The translations under genes were made by a program, and so were the position numbers. A DNA stretch of 13,066 nt from Lentisphaeraceae bacterium. GTDB lineage: Bacteria; Verrucomicrobiota; Kiritimatiellia; RFP12; UBA1067. The notes below the pieces were generated by a model. It made no database searches. It was given only the letters and a program-made list of their open reading frames with translations, and was not told the DNA's origin. Location of the stretch: the NCBI GenBank assembly GCA_004551905.1, contig SFPL01000103.1:1-13066 (forward strand), given 5' to 3'. Below are positions 1 to 5,837 of this stretch, in pieces. Positions within the stretch are counted from its first letter, which is position 1. Each line of letters starts with the position of its first letter.

Positions 1-161
1 AGCAGCTCAATCGCCCGCGTCTTCTCGTCGTCATCGAGAAAAAACGCCTGATGTGCACCACGCATAGCGCCTCGCTTCGCGAGCAGCCTAACGGCTGGTG
101 GATATAGCCGACTAATCAGGTGGTAGCATCGGCAATTCTCTATAAGCCTCGTCTTCCGCAT
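1..161 (-). CDS. REP-associated tyrosine transposase (Y1/IS200-like), 5' part only
   Basis: Partial gene; it runs off the left edge after 53 complete codons. The start MRKTRLIENCRCYHLISR and the later AHQAFFLDDDEKTRAIEL match my recollection of the N-terminus of REP-associated tyrosine transposases (RAYTs, Y1_Tnp superfamily). These are single-copy chromosomal relatives of IS200/IS605 transposases that act on palindromic REP sequences. The catalytic HxH and Tyr lie beyond the window and cannot be checked. Between residues 19 and 36 there are about 16 extra residues (YPPAVRLLAKRGAMRG) that interrupt the usual R-x-AHxAFFLD join; their DNA is two adjacent hairpins. ATG at 161 is chosen over ATG at 65 because the family N-terminus begins there and a good promoter ends 7 nt upstream. 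The frame is open without interruption, so the gene may still be functional. Family assignment is from recognition of the N-terminal motif only. Confidence 0.72.
   Translation of the reverse strand, partial: MRKTRLIENCRCYHLISRLYPPAVRLLAKRGAMRGAHQAFFLDDDEKTRAIEL
71..97. repeat. Two adjacent hairpins inside the transposase gene
   Basis: CTCGC-TTC-GCGAG at 71-83 is followed directly by CAGCC-TAAC-GGCTG at 84-97. Both stems are perfect 5-bp pairs. They lie inside the apparent 48-nt in-frame insertion (about 57-104) of the transposase gene. Paired short GC hairpins are the usual architecture of REP units, the DNA targets of this transposase family; that link is inference. Confidence 0.6.
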
Positions 162-168
162 GTCGAGC

Positions 169-198
169 AGTGTATCACAAAACCGATTACTATGTCAA
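169..198 (-). promoter_or_regulatory. Promoter of the transposase gene
   Basis: On the minus strand TTGACA (198-193) is followed after 18 nt by TACACT (174-169), with TG one base before the -10 hexamer (extended -10). The ATG at 161 lies 7 nt after the -10 box, which places the expected transcription start at or next to the start codon, so the mRNA should be leaderless. Confidence 0.6.
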
Positions 199-390
199 TG
201 CTACTATATCAATAAGCTCTTGTCTGGAGCCAATAGGATCACCTGATTGCCACAGTAAATTGCCACAGTAGGTTTTCCTTGTCATCCTAGGTTACCTACG
301 AGCCGGACCATGAACCAAGCGGGCGCCCCGCGCGTCCTCCGCGAAGTGAGGTCCGCGCTGGAGAAGTGAGGCCGCAGCAGTCCTGCGCCT
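199..390. other. Non-coding spacer with short direct repeats
   Basis: No convincing gene. The left half is AT-rich compared with the rest of the window. It holds a tandem duplication of ATTGCCACAGTA (246-257 and 259-270, 13-nt period). The right half is GC-rich and holds two copies of GAAGTGAGG (343-351 and 363-371, 20-nt period), within a stretch that looks like dispersed repeat DNA. No terminator with a T-run is visible downstream of thiF, which ends at 391. Confidence 0.5.
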
Positions 391-990
391 TTACAGCTCC
401 TCGCCCAGCAACAGGGCGCAAACTGCGTTGGCCTGGTGCGCGGCGGCGATCATCACGCGCGTCCCGACCGGCGATAAGCCGTCGCCAACGCCGCGCGACT
501 GGTCGCCGACAAGGACGAGGTTCCGCCCCACCTTGCGCGTCTTGATCTCGTTCGACCGCCCCCAGCCCGCCAGTCCAGTCGCCGCGACTACCGGCCGGCC
601 CGACGGCAGTAGCGCGTCCAAGAGCATCGTCTTCGACTCCGCCGCGTCGAACGCCTCGACAACGACGTCGCATCCGGCAAACACCTCGGCCACGTTCCCG
701 CCGGTCAGCCGCGCATCACAGAGCTCCAGCTCCAGGTCCTGCTCCACGAGGCGCAGGTTCCGCGCAAGCGCCTCGACCTTCTTCTCGCCGACCTGGCCGC
801 GGAAGAAGAACTGGCGGTTCAGGTTCGACTCGTTCACCTCGTCGAAGTCCGCGATCACGAACTTCCTTATCCCCGCGCGGACCAGCAGCATGGACACGTT
901 GGAGCCGAGCCCCCCCGCGCCGGCGATGCCAACCTTGGCGGACTCGAGGATGCGCCGCTCGCGCTCGGTCAGATAGGTGTTTGCGCTCAT
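391..990 (-). CDS. thiF: ThiF/MoeB-family sulfur-carrier adenylyltransferase (short form)
   Basis: 199 aa. E1-like enzymes of this family adenylate the C-terminal Gly-Gly of a small sulfur carrier (ThiS-type) in the cytosol, priming it for thiocarboxylation. Visible hallmarks are the nucleotide-binding loop GAGGLGSN (residues 24-31), the ADFDEVNESNLNRQ segment (47-60) with the ATP/Mg-contacting Asp, Asn and Arg, and a Lys pair at 70-71. It is shorter than ThiF/MoeB proteins of about 240-250 aa and lacks a C-terminal rhodanese domain, as in the roughly 200-aa ThiF family-2 proteins. ATG 990 is preferred to an in-frame GTG at 1002, which adds only VSKK; neither has a Shine-Dalgarno. Its partner thiS lies 64 nt upstream, so the pair probably works together. 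Whether the product is thiamine thiazole or cysteine/methionine sulfur is open: no thiG, thiH or JAMM protease is in the window, and a cysteine-synthase remnant precedes thiS. Confidence 0.88.
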   Translation of the reverse strand: MSANTYLTERERRILESAKVGIAGAGGLGSNVSMLLVRAGIRKFVIADFDEVNESNLNRQFFFRGQVGEKKVEALARNLRLVEQDLELELCDARLTGGNVAEVFAGCDVVVEAFDAAESKTMLLDALLPSGRPVVAATGLAGWGRSNEIKTRKVGRNLVLVGDQSRGVGDGLSPVGTRVMIAAAHQANAVCALLLGEEL

Positions 991-1004
991 TTTTTTCGAC
1001 ACGA

Positions 1005-1049
1005 TTGACAGGATTTACAGGATTCGGACAATCCCGTAAATCCTGTCAA
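1005..1049. repeat. Inverted repeat between thiS and thiF
   Basis: Arms TTGACAGGATTTACAGGATT (1005-1024) and its complement at 1030-1049 pair over 19 of 20 positions around a 5-nt loop (CGGAC). The ACAGGATTTACAGGAT sequence is, from memory, a dispersed repeat in several bacterial groups. No U-run follows on the minus strand, so it is not an ordinary terminator. As RNA it would form a strong hairpin between the two coding regions and could stabilise or segment the transcript. Confidence 0.8.
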
Positions 1050-1054
1050 AACCA

Positions 1055-1252
1055 TCATCCTCCAGCAACGACCTTGAACGCATTCAGCTCCGCACCCTCC
1101 TCAAGCGGCGCGGACGCCGCGGCAGCGGCGGAAAGTATGTCGCCCTTGTACTCGATGATGACCTTGTCCGCAGCGACGCCGACAGAAGCAAGAAACCCTC
1201 CGACCGAAGTCGGGGCGGTTTCCGTCTCCTTGCCCTGGTAGACTATCTTCAC
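1055..1252 (-). CDS. thiS: ThiS-like sulfur carrier protein
   Basis: 65 aa, the usual size for ThiS/CysO/HcyS-type ubiquitin-fold sulfur carriers. It starts MKIVYQGKETE, like the first beta strand of ThiS, and ends in the diagnostic VVAGG: the terminal Gly-Gly is adenylated by a ThiF-type enzyme and converted to a thiocarboxylate that donates sulfur. The GTG start at 1252 is preferred to ATG 1267 because it has GGGGGA 7 nt upstream, overlaps the preceding stop as GTGA and gives the canonical N-terminus; ATG 1267 would add MGDGL and has no Shine-Dalgarno. thiF follows. The upstream cysteine-synthase fragment recalls CysM-CysO gene pairs, in which the carrier supplies sulfur for cysteine rather than thiamine, so the name thiS is structural and the pathway is not settled. 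Confidence 0.88.
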   Translation of the reverse strand: MKIVYQGKETETAPTSVGGFLASVGVAADKVIIEYKGDILSAAAAASAPLEEGAELNAFKVVAGG

Positions 1253-1347
1253 GAGGCCATCCCCCATTCAAACAGCCAGGTCGAGAGATAGCGCTCGCCC
1301 GTGTCGGGCAGAAGCGCGACAACGCGCCTTGCGGTGACTGATTTCAT
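1249..1347 (-). pseudogene. C-terminal remnant of cysteine synthase (CysK/CysM family)
   Basis: A 32-codon frame whose core RRVVALLPDTGERYLSTWLFE reproduces the conserved C-terminal tail of O-acetylserine/O-phosphoserine sulfhydrylases (consensus around VVxLLPDxGERYLST). The PLP-lysine domain and everything else, normally about 270-300 residues, is absent. The frame opens with ATG overlapping the trhP stop (ATGA) and closes with TGA overlapping the thiS start (GTGA), so it is embedded in the operon by 4-nt overlaps on both sides. AAAAGGAG abuts the ATG, too close for a normal Shine-Dalgarno. The best reading is that an ancestral cysK/cysM-thiS-thiF operon lost most of the synthase gene by deletion while the 3' end survived, perhaps because it carries the thiS ribosome site. 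It may still be translated as a leader peptide. Confidence 0.75.
1260..1265 (-). promoter_or_regulatory. Shine-Dalgarno deciding the GTG start of thiS
   Basis: GGGGGA on the minus strand, 7 nt before GTG 1252. It lies inside the cysteine-synthase remnant. The alternative ATG at 1267 lies upstream of this site and has nothing comparable. Confidence 0.55.
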
Positions 1348-2624
1348 CTCCTTTTCTCCCCCTTCCTCTCCTCCATGAAGAACACCTTGTCGCCGACGCG
1401 GCAGCGAGGCGCGCGGAAAGTCGCCCACTCGCCCTTCCCGGCCGACTCGAGCCGCTCGTCGTCGCGCCGCAGCTCGTCAATCTCGACCTCGACGACCCCG
1501 GTGGTCGGTCCATGGATCTGTACAGTGTCGCCCACGGCGAGCGGATGGTCCTGGATCTGCACCTGCGCGATGCCGGCCTTGAGGAAGTAGTCGACAACGA
1601 TCCCGGCATGGCGCTTGACGAGCGTCGAGAGCGAGTCCTGCGAGTCGGCGAACTGGTCCACCCCGGGGCGCCCGAAGTAGAGCCCTCGCGAGAACTCGCG
1701 GTGGAAGACCTTGGAGACCTCCGCCTCCAGCTCGGCGACGAGCTCCGGCGTATACTCGCCCGCGGCGATTGCGTCGACGGCGCGTCTATAGGCCGCCGTC
1801 ACCGTGTGCACGTACTCGGCGTTGCGCGCGCGCCCCTCGATTTTGAAGCTCGCCACCCCGGCGTCTACGAGCCGGTCGAGGAAGGCGAGCGAGCAGAGGT
1901 CCTTGGCGGAGAGGATCGTGCGCGGCTCCACCACGAAGGCCGTCTCCGACTCGTGCACCGGCTTCCCGTTTTCGTCCTCGTAGAGGTCCACCGCCTTCAC
2001 CTCGAACCGCCGCCGGCACGGCTGTCGGCACTCGCCGCGGCACGCGCTCGCGCCAAAGGCGTCGTGGCTCATGAAGCACCGGCCCGACTCCGCCACGCAC
2101 TGCGCGCCGTGGACGAAGCACTCGATCTCCGTCGGCGCCACCGCCGCGGCGATCGCCTTCACCTCGCCGAGCGTGCACTCGCGCGCCAGCACCACCCGCG
2201 CCGCGCCGTGCGCCGCGAGGAAGCGCACCGCCTCGGAGTTGGACACCGACATCTGCGTCGAGACGTGGAACGGCACCCCGCGCTCGCGGCAGAGCGCTAT
2301 CACGCCCCAGTCCGAGACGATCGCCGCGTCGACGTACGGCTTCGCCGCGTCGAGGACGCGCGCGACCTCCGCGGTCTCGCCCTCGAACATGATCGCGTTG
2401 AGCGCGAGGTACGCCTTCGCGCCGCAATCGCGGCAGCGGCGGGCGATCTCGGGGAGGTCCTCCTCGCGGAAGTTCACCCCGCTCCTCGCGCGCATGTTGA
2501 AGGTGCCGAGCCCGAAGTAGACCGCGTCCGCCCCGGCGTCGAGCGCGGCCTGCAGGCAGGTGAAGTCGCCCGCCGGAGACAGCACCTCCGGCCTGCGCGC
2601 GCCATGTTCTTTCCTCGCCGACAC
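1344..2624 (-). CDS. trhP: Peptidase U32-family protein, probable tRNA hydroxylase TrhP
   Basis: 426 aa. The N-terminus PEVLSPAGDFTCLQAALDAG and the signature ECFVHGAQCVAESGRC (168-183) place it in family U32. Further cysteines at 195, 199 and 203 fit the conserved cluster thought to bind iron-sulfur. Members of the YegQ/TrhP branch make 5-hydroxyuridine at the wobble position of tRNAs; RlhA does a related reaction on 23S rRNA. The length and the beta-rich C-terminal segment (about 338-415, including GDTVQIHGP and VGDKVFF) suit YegQ/TrhP rather than a protease. The start is GTG 2624, 4 nt after the amidase stop; ATG 2605 is out of frame and no Shine-Dalgarno is visible, suggesting coupling to upstream translation. 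The C-terminus overlaps the next frame by ATGA. U32 membership is firm; the TrhP assignment within it is an inference. Confidence 0.85.
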   Translation of the reverse strand: MSARKEHGARRPEVLSPAGDFTCLQAALDAGADAVYFGLGTFNMRARSGVNFREEDLPEIARRCRDCGAKAYLALNAIMFEGETAEVARVLDAAKPYVDAAIVSDWGVIALCRERGVPFHVSTQMSVSNSEAVRFLAAHGAARVVLARECTLGEVKAIAAAVAPTEIECFVHGAQCVAESGRCFMSHDAFGASACRGECRQPCRRRFEVKAVDLYEDENGKPVHESETAFVVEPRTILSAKDLCSLAFLDRLVDAGVASFKIEGRARNAEYVHTVTAAYRRAVDAIAAGEYTPELVAELEAEVSKVFHREFSRGLYFGRPGVDQFADSQDSLSTLVKRHAGIVVDYFLKAGIAQVQIQDHPLAVGDTVQIHGPTTGVVEVEIDELRRDDERLESAGKGEWATFRAPRCRVGDKVFFMEERKGEKRR

Positions 2625-2628
2625 CGCC

Positions 2629-3564
2629 CTACTTTCCCCTTCTCCAGTCGTCGAGGCCGTCGGCGATGGCGGCGGCGACCTTAGCGCGGCGCTCGCGGCT
2701 CCAGCAGTCGATCTCGCCCTCGGGAGTGGTGACGAAGTCCGCCTCGACGAGGCAGCTCGGTATCTCCGGGTTGCGCGTCACCGCCAGATTCCCCTTCATC
2801 ACGCCGTTGTTCTTGAGGCTCTCGCCCAGCGCCGCGGCCATGCGGCGGTTGACGGCCGCAGCCAGCCGCTCCCCGATCTCGTTCCAGGCGTAGACGCAGT
2901 GGTAGCGCAGCTTGCGCGGGTCCTTGTCGATCGGCGGCGCATTGTGGTGGATGGAGACGAACGCGTCCGCGCCCTCGCGGTGCGCGACCTTCGGGCGGTC
3001 GTAGAGCTTGGGAAAGGAGTCGTCCTCACGCGTCATCACCACCTTCCAGCCGCGCTTGATGAGCACGTCCTTCACCGCCAGCGCAAGCCGTAGGTTGGCG
3101 TCCTTCTCCGGCAGCGAATGGGGGGAGAGTGCGCCGGTGTCGTTCTCGCCGTGGCCGGGGTCGATGACCACTACCGGCACGCGGTCAGGATGCTCGGACG
3201 GATGCGGGCGCGGCGTGTCGCCGGCGTAATCGAGCTTCTTGTACTCTGGCTGCGTCACCATGTCCACGACCTTGTCGATGAGCGGCGGCTTCGGCGCGAC
3301 GACGACCACGATGTTCGTCTCCGCCGCGGCTTCCGCCCCGGGCTCGACGCAGGAAACCGAGATCGTGTTGGTGCCGGGCTTGAGCTCGGCCATCGCCACC
3401 CATCCGCCCTGCGGGTGGACGGGGAACGAGCTGCCCGAGACGACCACGTTGGTCGCGCCGGGGGTGGCCGCGCCGAGCACGTAGCAGCGCTCGACCGAGG
3501 GCAGCGCGGCGCCCGGGCGCGGAAAGGCGACCGAAAGCGCCGCGAGGATGGCCGGAACCGTCAC
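2629..3564 (-). CDS. N-acetylmuramoyl-L-alanine amidase (Amidase_3)
   Basis: 311 aa. It cleaves the amide bond between MurNAc and the stem peptide of peptidoglycan and should act outside the cytoplasmic membrane. The C-terminal zinc amidase domain (about 129-305) shows all expected ligands: H138 in DPGHG, E153, H206 in SIHHN, and the catalytic E274 in CLVEADF. Residues about 25-92 form a separate beta-rich region (VVVSGSSFPVHPQGGW, NTISVSC) that may be an Ig-like or wall-binding domain. The N-terminus VPAILAALSVAF is hydrophobic but has no basic n-region, so the signal peptide is weak. The start is GTG 3564, in the same reading frame as galM and separated from it only by TGA GCG; no Shine-Dalgarno is visible, so translation is probably coupled to galM or the annotated start is imperfect. 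Confidence 0.88.
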   Translation of the reverse strand: MTVPAILAALSVAFPRPGAALPSVERCYVLGAATPGATNVVVSGSSFPVHPQGGWVAMAELKPGTNTISVSCVEPGAEAAAETNIVVVVAPKPPLIDKVVDMVTQPEYKKLDYAGDTPRPHPSEHPDRVPVVVIDPGHGENDTGALSPHSLPEKDANLRLALAVKDVLIKRGWKVVMTREDDSFPKLYDRPKVAHREGADAFVSIHHNAPPIDKDPRKLRYHCVYAWNEIGERLAAAVNRRMAAALGESLKNNGVMKGNLAVTRNPEIPSCLVEADFVTTPEGEIDCWSRERRAKVAAAIADGLDDWRRGK

Positions 3565-3567
3565 CGC

Positions 3568-4830
3568 TCAGTCGGCGAAGAAGCGGTACTCGGTGCGGCT
3601 GCGCAAGGTCTCGCCCGGCTTCAGCACCGTGGTCGGGAACTCGGGGTGGTTTGGCGAGTCGGGGTAGTGCTGGGTCTCGAGCGCCACGCCGGCGAACTGC
3701 ACCAGCTTCGCGCCGGCCTTCTTCGCGTCCATCGTGCCGTCCATGTTCTGCGCACCGTACATCTGCATGCACGGCTCGGTGGTCCAGATCTCGAGCCGGC
3801 GGCCGGAGACCGGATCCTTCATCGTCGCGGCCGGGTGGAGGACGCCCATTTCGCCGCGGAGCACGAAGTTGTGGTCGTACCAGTTGTCCATCGGCTTCAG
3901 GTGCTCGTTCTTAGCCATCCAGTCGGCCATCGCGCCGATCGCGCGCGAGGTCGTGAAGTCGAAGCCAGTCCCCTTCACGTCGATGTCCTTGATCGGGATG
4001 AGGCCGTCGTCGACGTCGGTGTAGCGGTCGGCGAAGATCTGGAGCTCTTGTCCGAGCACGGAGCCGCTCGCCTCGCCGGCGAGGTTCCAGTAGGAGTGGT
4101 GGGTGAGGTTGAGGATCGTCGGCTTGTCGGTGGTGGCCTCGTACTCGACGGACCAGACGTTGTTCGGCAGCACGCGGTAGCGGACCTTGCAGGTGACGGT
4201 GCCGGGGAAGCCCATCTCGCCGTCCTTGGAGACGTACATGAGCTCGAGCCCGCGCACGCGCGGCTCGCGGAGCGGCTTCACCGCCCAGATCTGCGCGTCC
4301 CAGCCCTTGGTGCCGCCGTGGAGGCAGTTGTGGCGCGGCGGCTTGTCCTCGTTCACCGGCAGGGCGTACTCCTTGCCGTCGAGGGTGAACTTGCCGTCCT
4401 TGATGCGGTTGCCGAAGCGGCCGATCAGGGTGCCCATCGAGAAGCCGTTGCGCTCGTACTCGCCGGCGGTGTTGAAGCCGAGGGTGACGTCCTCGAGGTT
4501 GCCGTACTTGTCCGGCGCGTAGCAGCGCACCAGGCGGCCGCCGTAGTCGGAGACGTCGAGGATGAGCCCGCCCGCGCCCTCGATGCGGTAGAGCTTCGTC
4601 TGGCGGCCGTCGGAGAGCGCGCCGAAGCTGCGGTGCTGCATCATCGGGATGCGCATGCCGCTGGGAGCGAACGGGCGACCGGGGCGCATGCCGGGGCGCG
4701 GCGGGCGGGCGCGGGGGCCGACCGCCTCGATGGCGGGTGAAGTGGCCGCGGGCGCGGCGGGGGCCGGATCCTGGGCGAAGCAGGCGCAGGCAAGCGCCGC
4801 GGCGAGGACGGAGACGACTGGCTTTTGCAT
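3568..4830 (-). CDS. galM: Exported aldose 1-epimerase (mutarotase)
   Basis: 420 aa. It interconverts the alpha and beta anomers of aldoses such as galactose and glucose. The GalM fold runs from about residue 70 to 418 with the key residues present: RFGNRI (138-143), H171 in LHGG, H245 in NLTHHSYWNLAG, D319 in YDHNF and the catalytic base E385 in ALETQHYPDSPNHPEFP. Unlike cytosolic GalM it begins with a hydrophobic segment (residues 4-19) ending CFA before QDP, a likely signal-peptidase I site; a lipobox at C15 or C17 is a weaker possibility. A Pro/Ala/Arg-rich linker (20-60) precedes the domain. So the enzyme is probably periplasmic or surface-exposed, preparing sugars released from polysaccharides for uptake. 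AAGGAGG lies 9 nt before the ATG, 41 nt after nadA. Confidence 0.92.
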   Translation of the reverse strand: MQKPVVSVLAAALACACFAQDPAPAAPAATSPAIEAVGPRARPPRPGMRPGRPFAPSGMRIPMMQHRSFGALSDGRQTKLYRIEGAGGLILDVSDYGGRLVRCYAPDKYGNLEDVTLGFNTAGEYERNGFSMGTLIGRFGNRIKDGKFTLDGKEYALPVNEDKPPRHNCLHGGTKGWDAQIWAVKPLREPRVRGLELMYVSKDGEMGFPGTVTCKVRYRVLPNNVWSVEYEATTDKPTILNLTHHSYWNLAGEASGSVLGQELQIFADRYTDVDDGLIPIKDIDVKGTGFDFTTSRAIGAMADWMAKNEHLKPMDNWYDHNFVLRGEMGVLHPAATMKDPVSGRRLEIWTTEPCMQMYGAQNMDGTMDAKKAGAKLVQFAGVALETQHYPDSPNHPEFPTTVLKPGETLRSRTEYRFFAD

Positions 4831-4839
4831 GTGGTTTTT

Positions 4840-4846
4840 CCTCCTT
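4840..4846 (-). promoter_or_regulatory. Strong Shine-Dalgarno of galM
   Basis: AAGGAGG on the minus strand, 9 nt before ATG 4830. It is the strongest ribosome site in the window and contrasts with the leaderless-type starts of nadA, the aminotransferase, the helicase and the glycosyltransferase. It complements the CCUCC at the 16S 3' end at 12985. Confidence 0.8.
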
Positions 4847-4871
4847 GGTTTCCTTGCAATCGTGAGCGGCG

Positions 4872-5774
4872 CTATGCGACCGCGAGCATCGCCTCAATCG
4901 CGCGGCGCGCCTTGTCCGCGGTCTCGGTCGGCACCTCCACCTCGACGCGCATCTCCCGGAGCGACTCGCAGAGGTTCTGGAGCGTGTTCTTCTTCATGTT
5001 CGGGCACACCGCGCAGTCGGAGACGGGATAGAACGCCTTGTCCGGGTTCTCCTTGCGCAGGCGGTGGAGAATGCCGATCTCGGTGCCGATCACGATCTCC
5101 GGCGCGGCGCTTTCGCGCGCGAAGCGGCACATTCCACCGGTGGAGAGCGCGTGGTCCGCCGCAGCGCGCACGTCGGCGGCGCACTCGGGATGCACCAGCA
5201 CCGGCGCGCCGGGATGGGCGGCGCGGGCGACGGCGACGGCCTTGGCGGTGACGATCTGGTGGGTGGGGCAGTAGCCGGGCCAGAGCGTGTAGTCGCGGCC
5301 GAGGAGCCCGGCGATGTGGCTGCCGAGGTGGCGGTCGGGCACGAAGACGATCTCCTCGTCCGGCGCAAAGGCGCGCATCACCTTCTCGGCGTTGCCGCTC
5401 GTCACGCAGAGGTCGCACTCGGCCTTCACCTCGGCGGTGGAGTTGACGTAGCAGACCGCCTTCGCGCCGGGATGCTTCGCCTTGAGCTCGCGGAGCTGCG
5501 CGGCGGTTATCATGTCCGCCATCGGGCAGCCGGCGGACGGATCGGGCACCAGCACCTTGCGCCCGGGATTGAGGATCTTCGCGGTCTCTGCCATGAAGTA
5601 GACGCCGCAGAAGACTATGACGTCCGCCTCGACCTGGGTGGCGCGGCGGGCGAGCTCGAGCGAGTCGCCGGTGAAGTCCGCCGCGTCCTGCACCTCGCCG
5701 CGGCAGTAGTTGTGGGCGAGCACCACCGCGTTCCGCTCCCGCTTGAGCCGGGCTATCTCTTCCATGAGGTCCAT
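4872..5774 (-). CDS. nadA: Quinolinate synthase NadA
   Basis: 300 aa, the compact form of the family. It condenses iminoaspartate with dihydroxyacetone phosphate to quinolinate in NAD biosynthesis, using an oxygen-sensitive [4Fe-4S] cluster. The three cluster cysteines match the spacing of the well-studied compact enzymes: C83 (SAGCPMAD), C169 (WPGYCPTHQ) and C254 (SDCAVCPNMKKNTL). Other landmarks are AHNYCRGEVQ (20-29), DVIVFCGVYFMAETAKIL (51-68), VNSTAEVKA and VPDRHLG. ATG 5774 is chosen because it lies 6 nt after a consensus -10 box; a second in-frame ATG lies 9 nt downstream. No nadB or nadC is nearby. It heads the minus-strand cluster, and with no terminator seen after it, read-through into galM is likely. 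Confidence 0.97.
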   Translation of the reverse strand: MDLMEEIARLKRERNAVVLAHNYCRGEVQDAADFTGDSLELARRATQVEADVIVFCGVYFMAETAKILNPGRKVLVPDPSAGCPMADMITAAQLRELKAKHPGAKAVCYVNSTAEVKAECDLCVTSGNAEKVMRAFAPDEEIVFVPDRHLGSHIAGLLGRDYTLWPGYCPTHQIVTAKAVAVARAAHPGAPVLVHPECAADVRAAADHALSTGGMCRFARESAAPEIVIGTEIGILHRLRKENPDKAFYPVSDCAVCPNMKKNTLQNLCESLREMRVEVEVPTETADKARRAIEAMLAVA

Positions 5775-5780
5775 GTGCGT

Positions 5781-5789
5781 ATTATACCA
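5781..5789 (-). promoter_or_regulatory. Extended -10 box of nadA
   Basis: TGGTATAAT on the minus strand (hexamer 5786-5781). ATG 5774 follows after 6 nt (ACGCAC), so the predicted transcription start is at or beside the A of ATG. No clear -35 hexamer is seen at 16-18 nt. Confidence 0.7.
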
Positions 5790-5818
5790 AAATCCTGTCG
5801 TTGCGACGGAAGAAAATA

Positions 5819-5827
5819 TGGTATAAT
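5819..5827 (+). promoter_or_regulatory. Extended -10 box of the lipoprotein gene
   Basis: TGGTATAAT with the hexamer at 5822-5827, in the context ATATGGTATAATACGC. TTGCGA at 5801-5806 is a possible weak -35 at a short 15-nt spacing. The expected start near 5834 gives a leader of about 58 nt. Confidence 0.7.
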
Positions 5828-5837
5828 ACGCGTGAAC

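Larger units (their letters stand above)
5777..5831. repeat. Mirror-image divergent promoter pair
   Basis: GCGTATTATACCA (5777-5789) and its exact complement TGGTATAATACGC (5819-5831) flank a 29-nt centre that contains GTCG-TTG-CGAC. Each 13-nt arm holds an extended -10 box, one facing nadA and one facing the lipoprotein gene, with 35 nt between the two hexamers, so the upstream promoter regions overlap. Confidence 0.85.

Noticed and set aside
246..270. CRISPR array
   Set aside because: Only two 12-nt copies one base apart, no spacers; no other regularly spaced repeats and no cas genes in the window.
1005..1049. Rho-independent terminator between thiS and thiF
   Set aside because: Strong stem, but no T-run follows on either strand.
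1512..2684. Long plus-strand open frame of 390 codons antisense to the U32 gene
   Set aside because: GC-rich codon-position bias keeps the antisense frame open. The translation is Arg/His/Val-rich with no family resemblance, whereas the minus strand encodes a full U32 protein.
3118..4740. 540-codon plus-strand frame antisense to galM and the amidase
   Set aside because: Same antisense artefact; composition is skewed to Arg, Ala, Val and His, and both minus-strand genes show complete catalytic residues.
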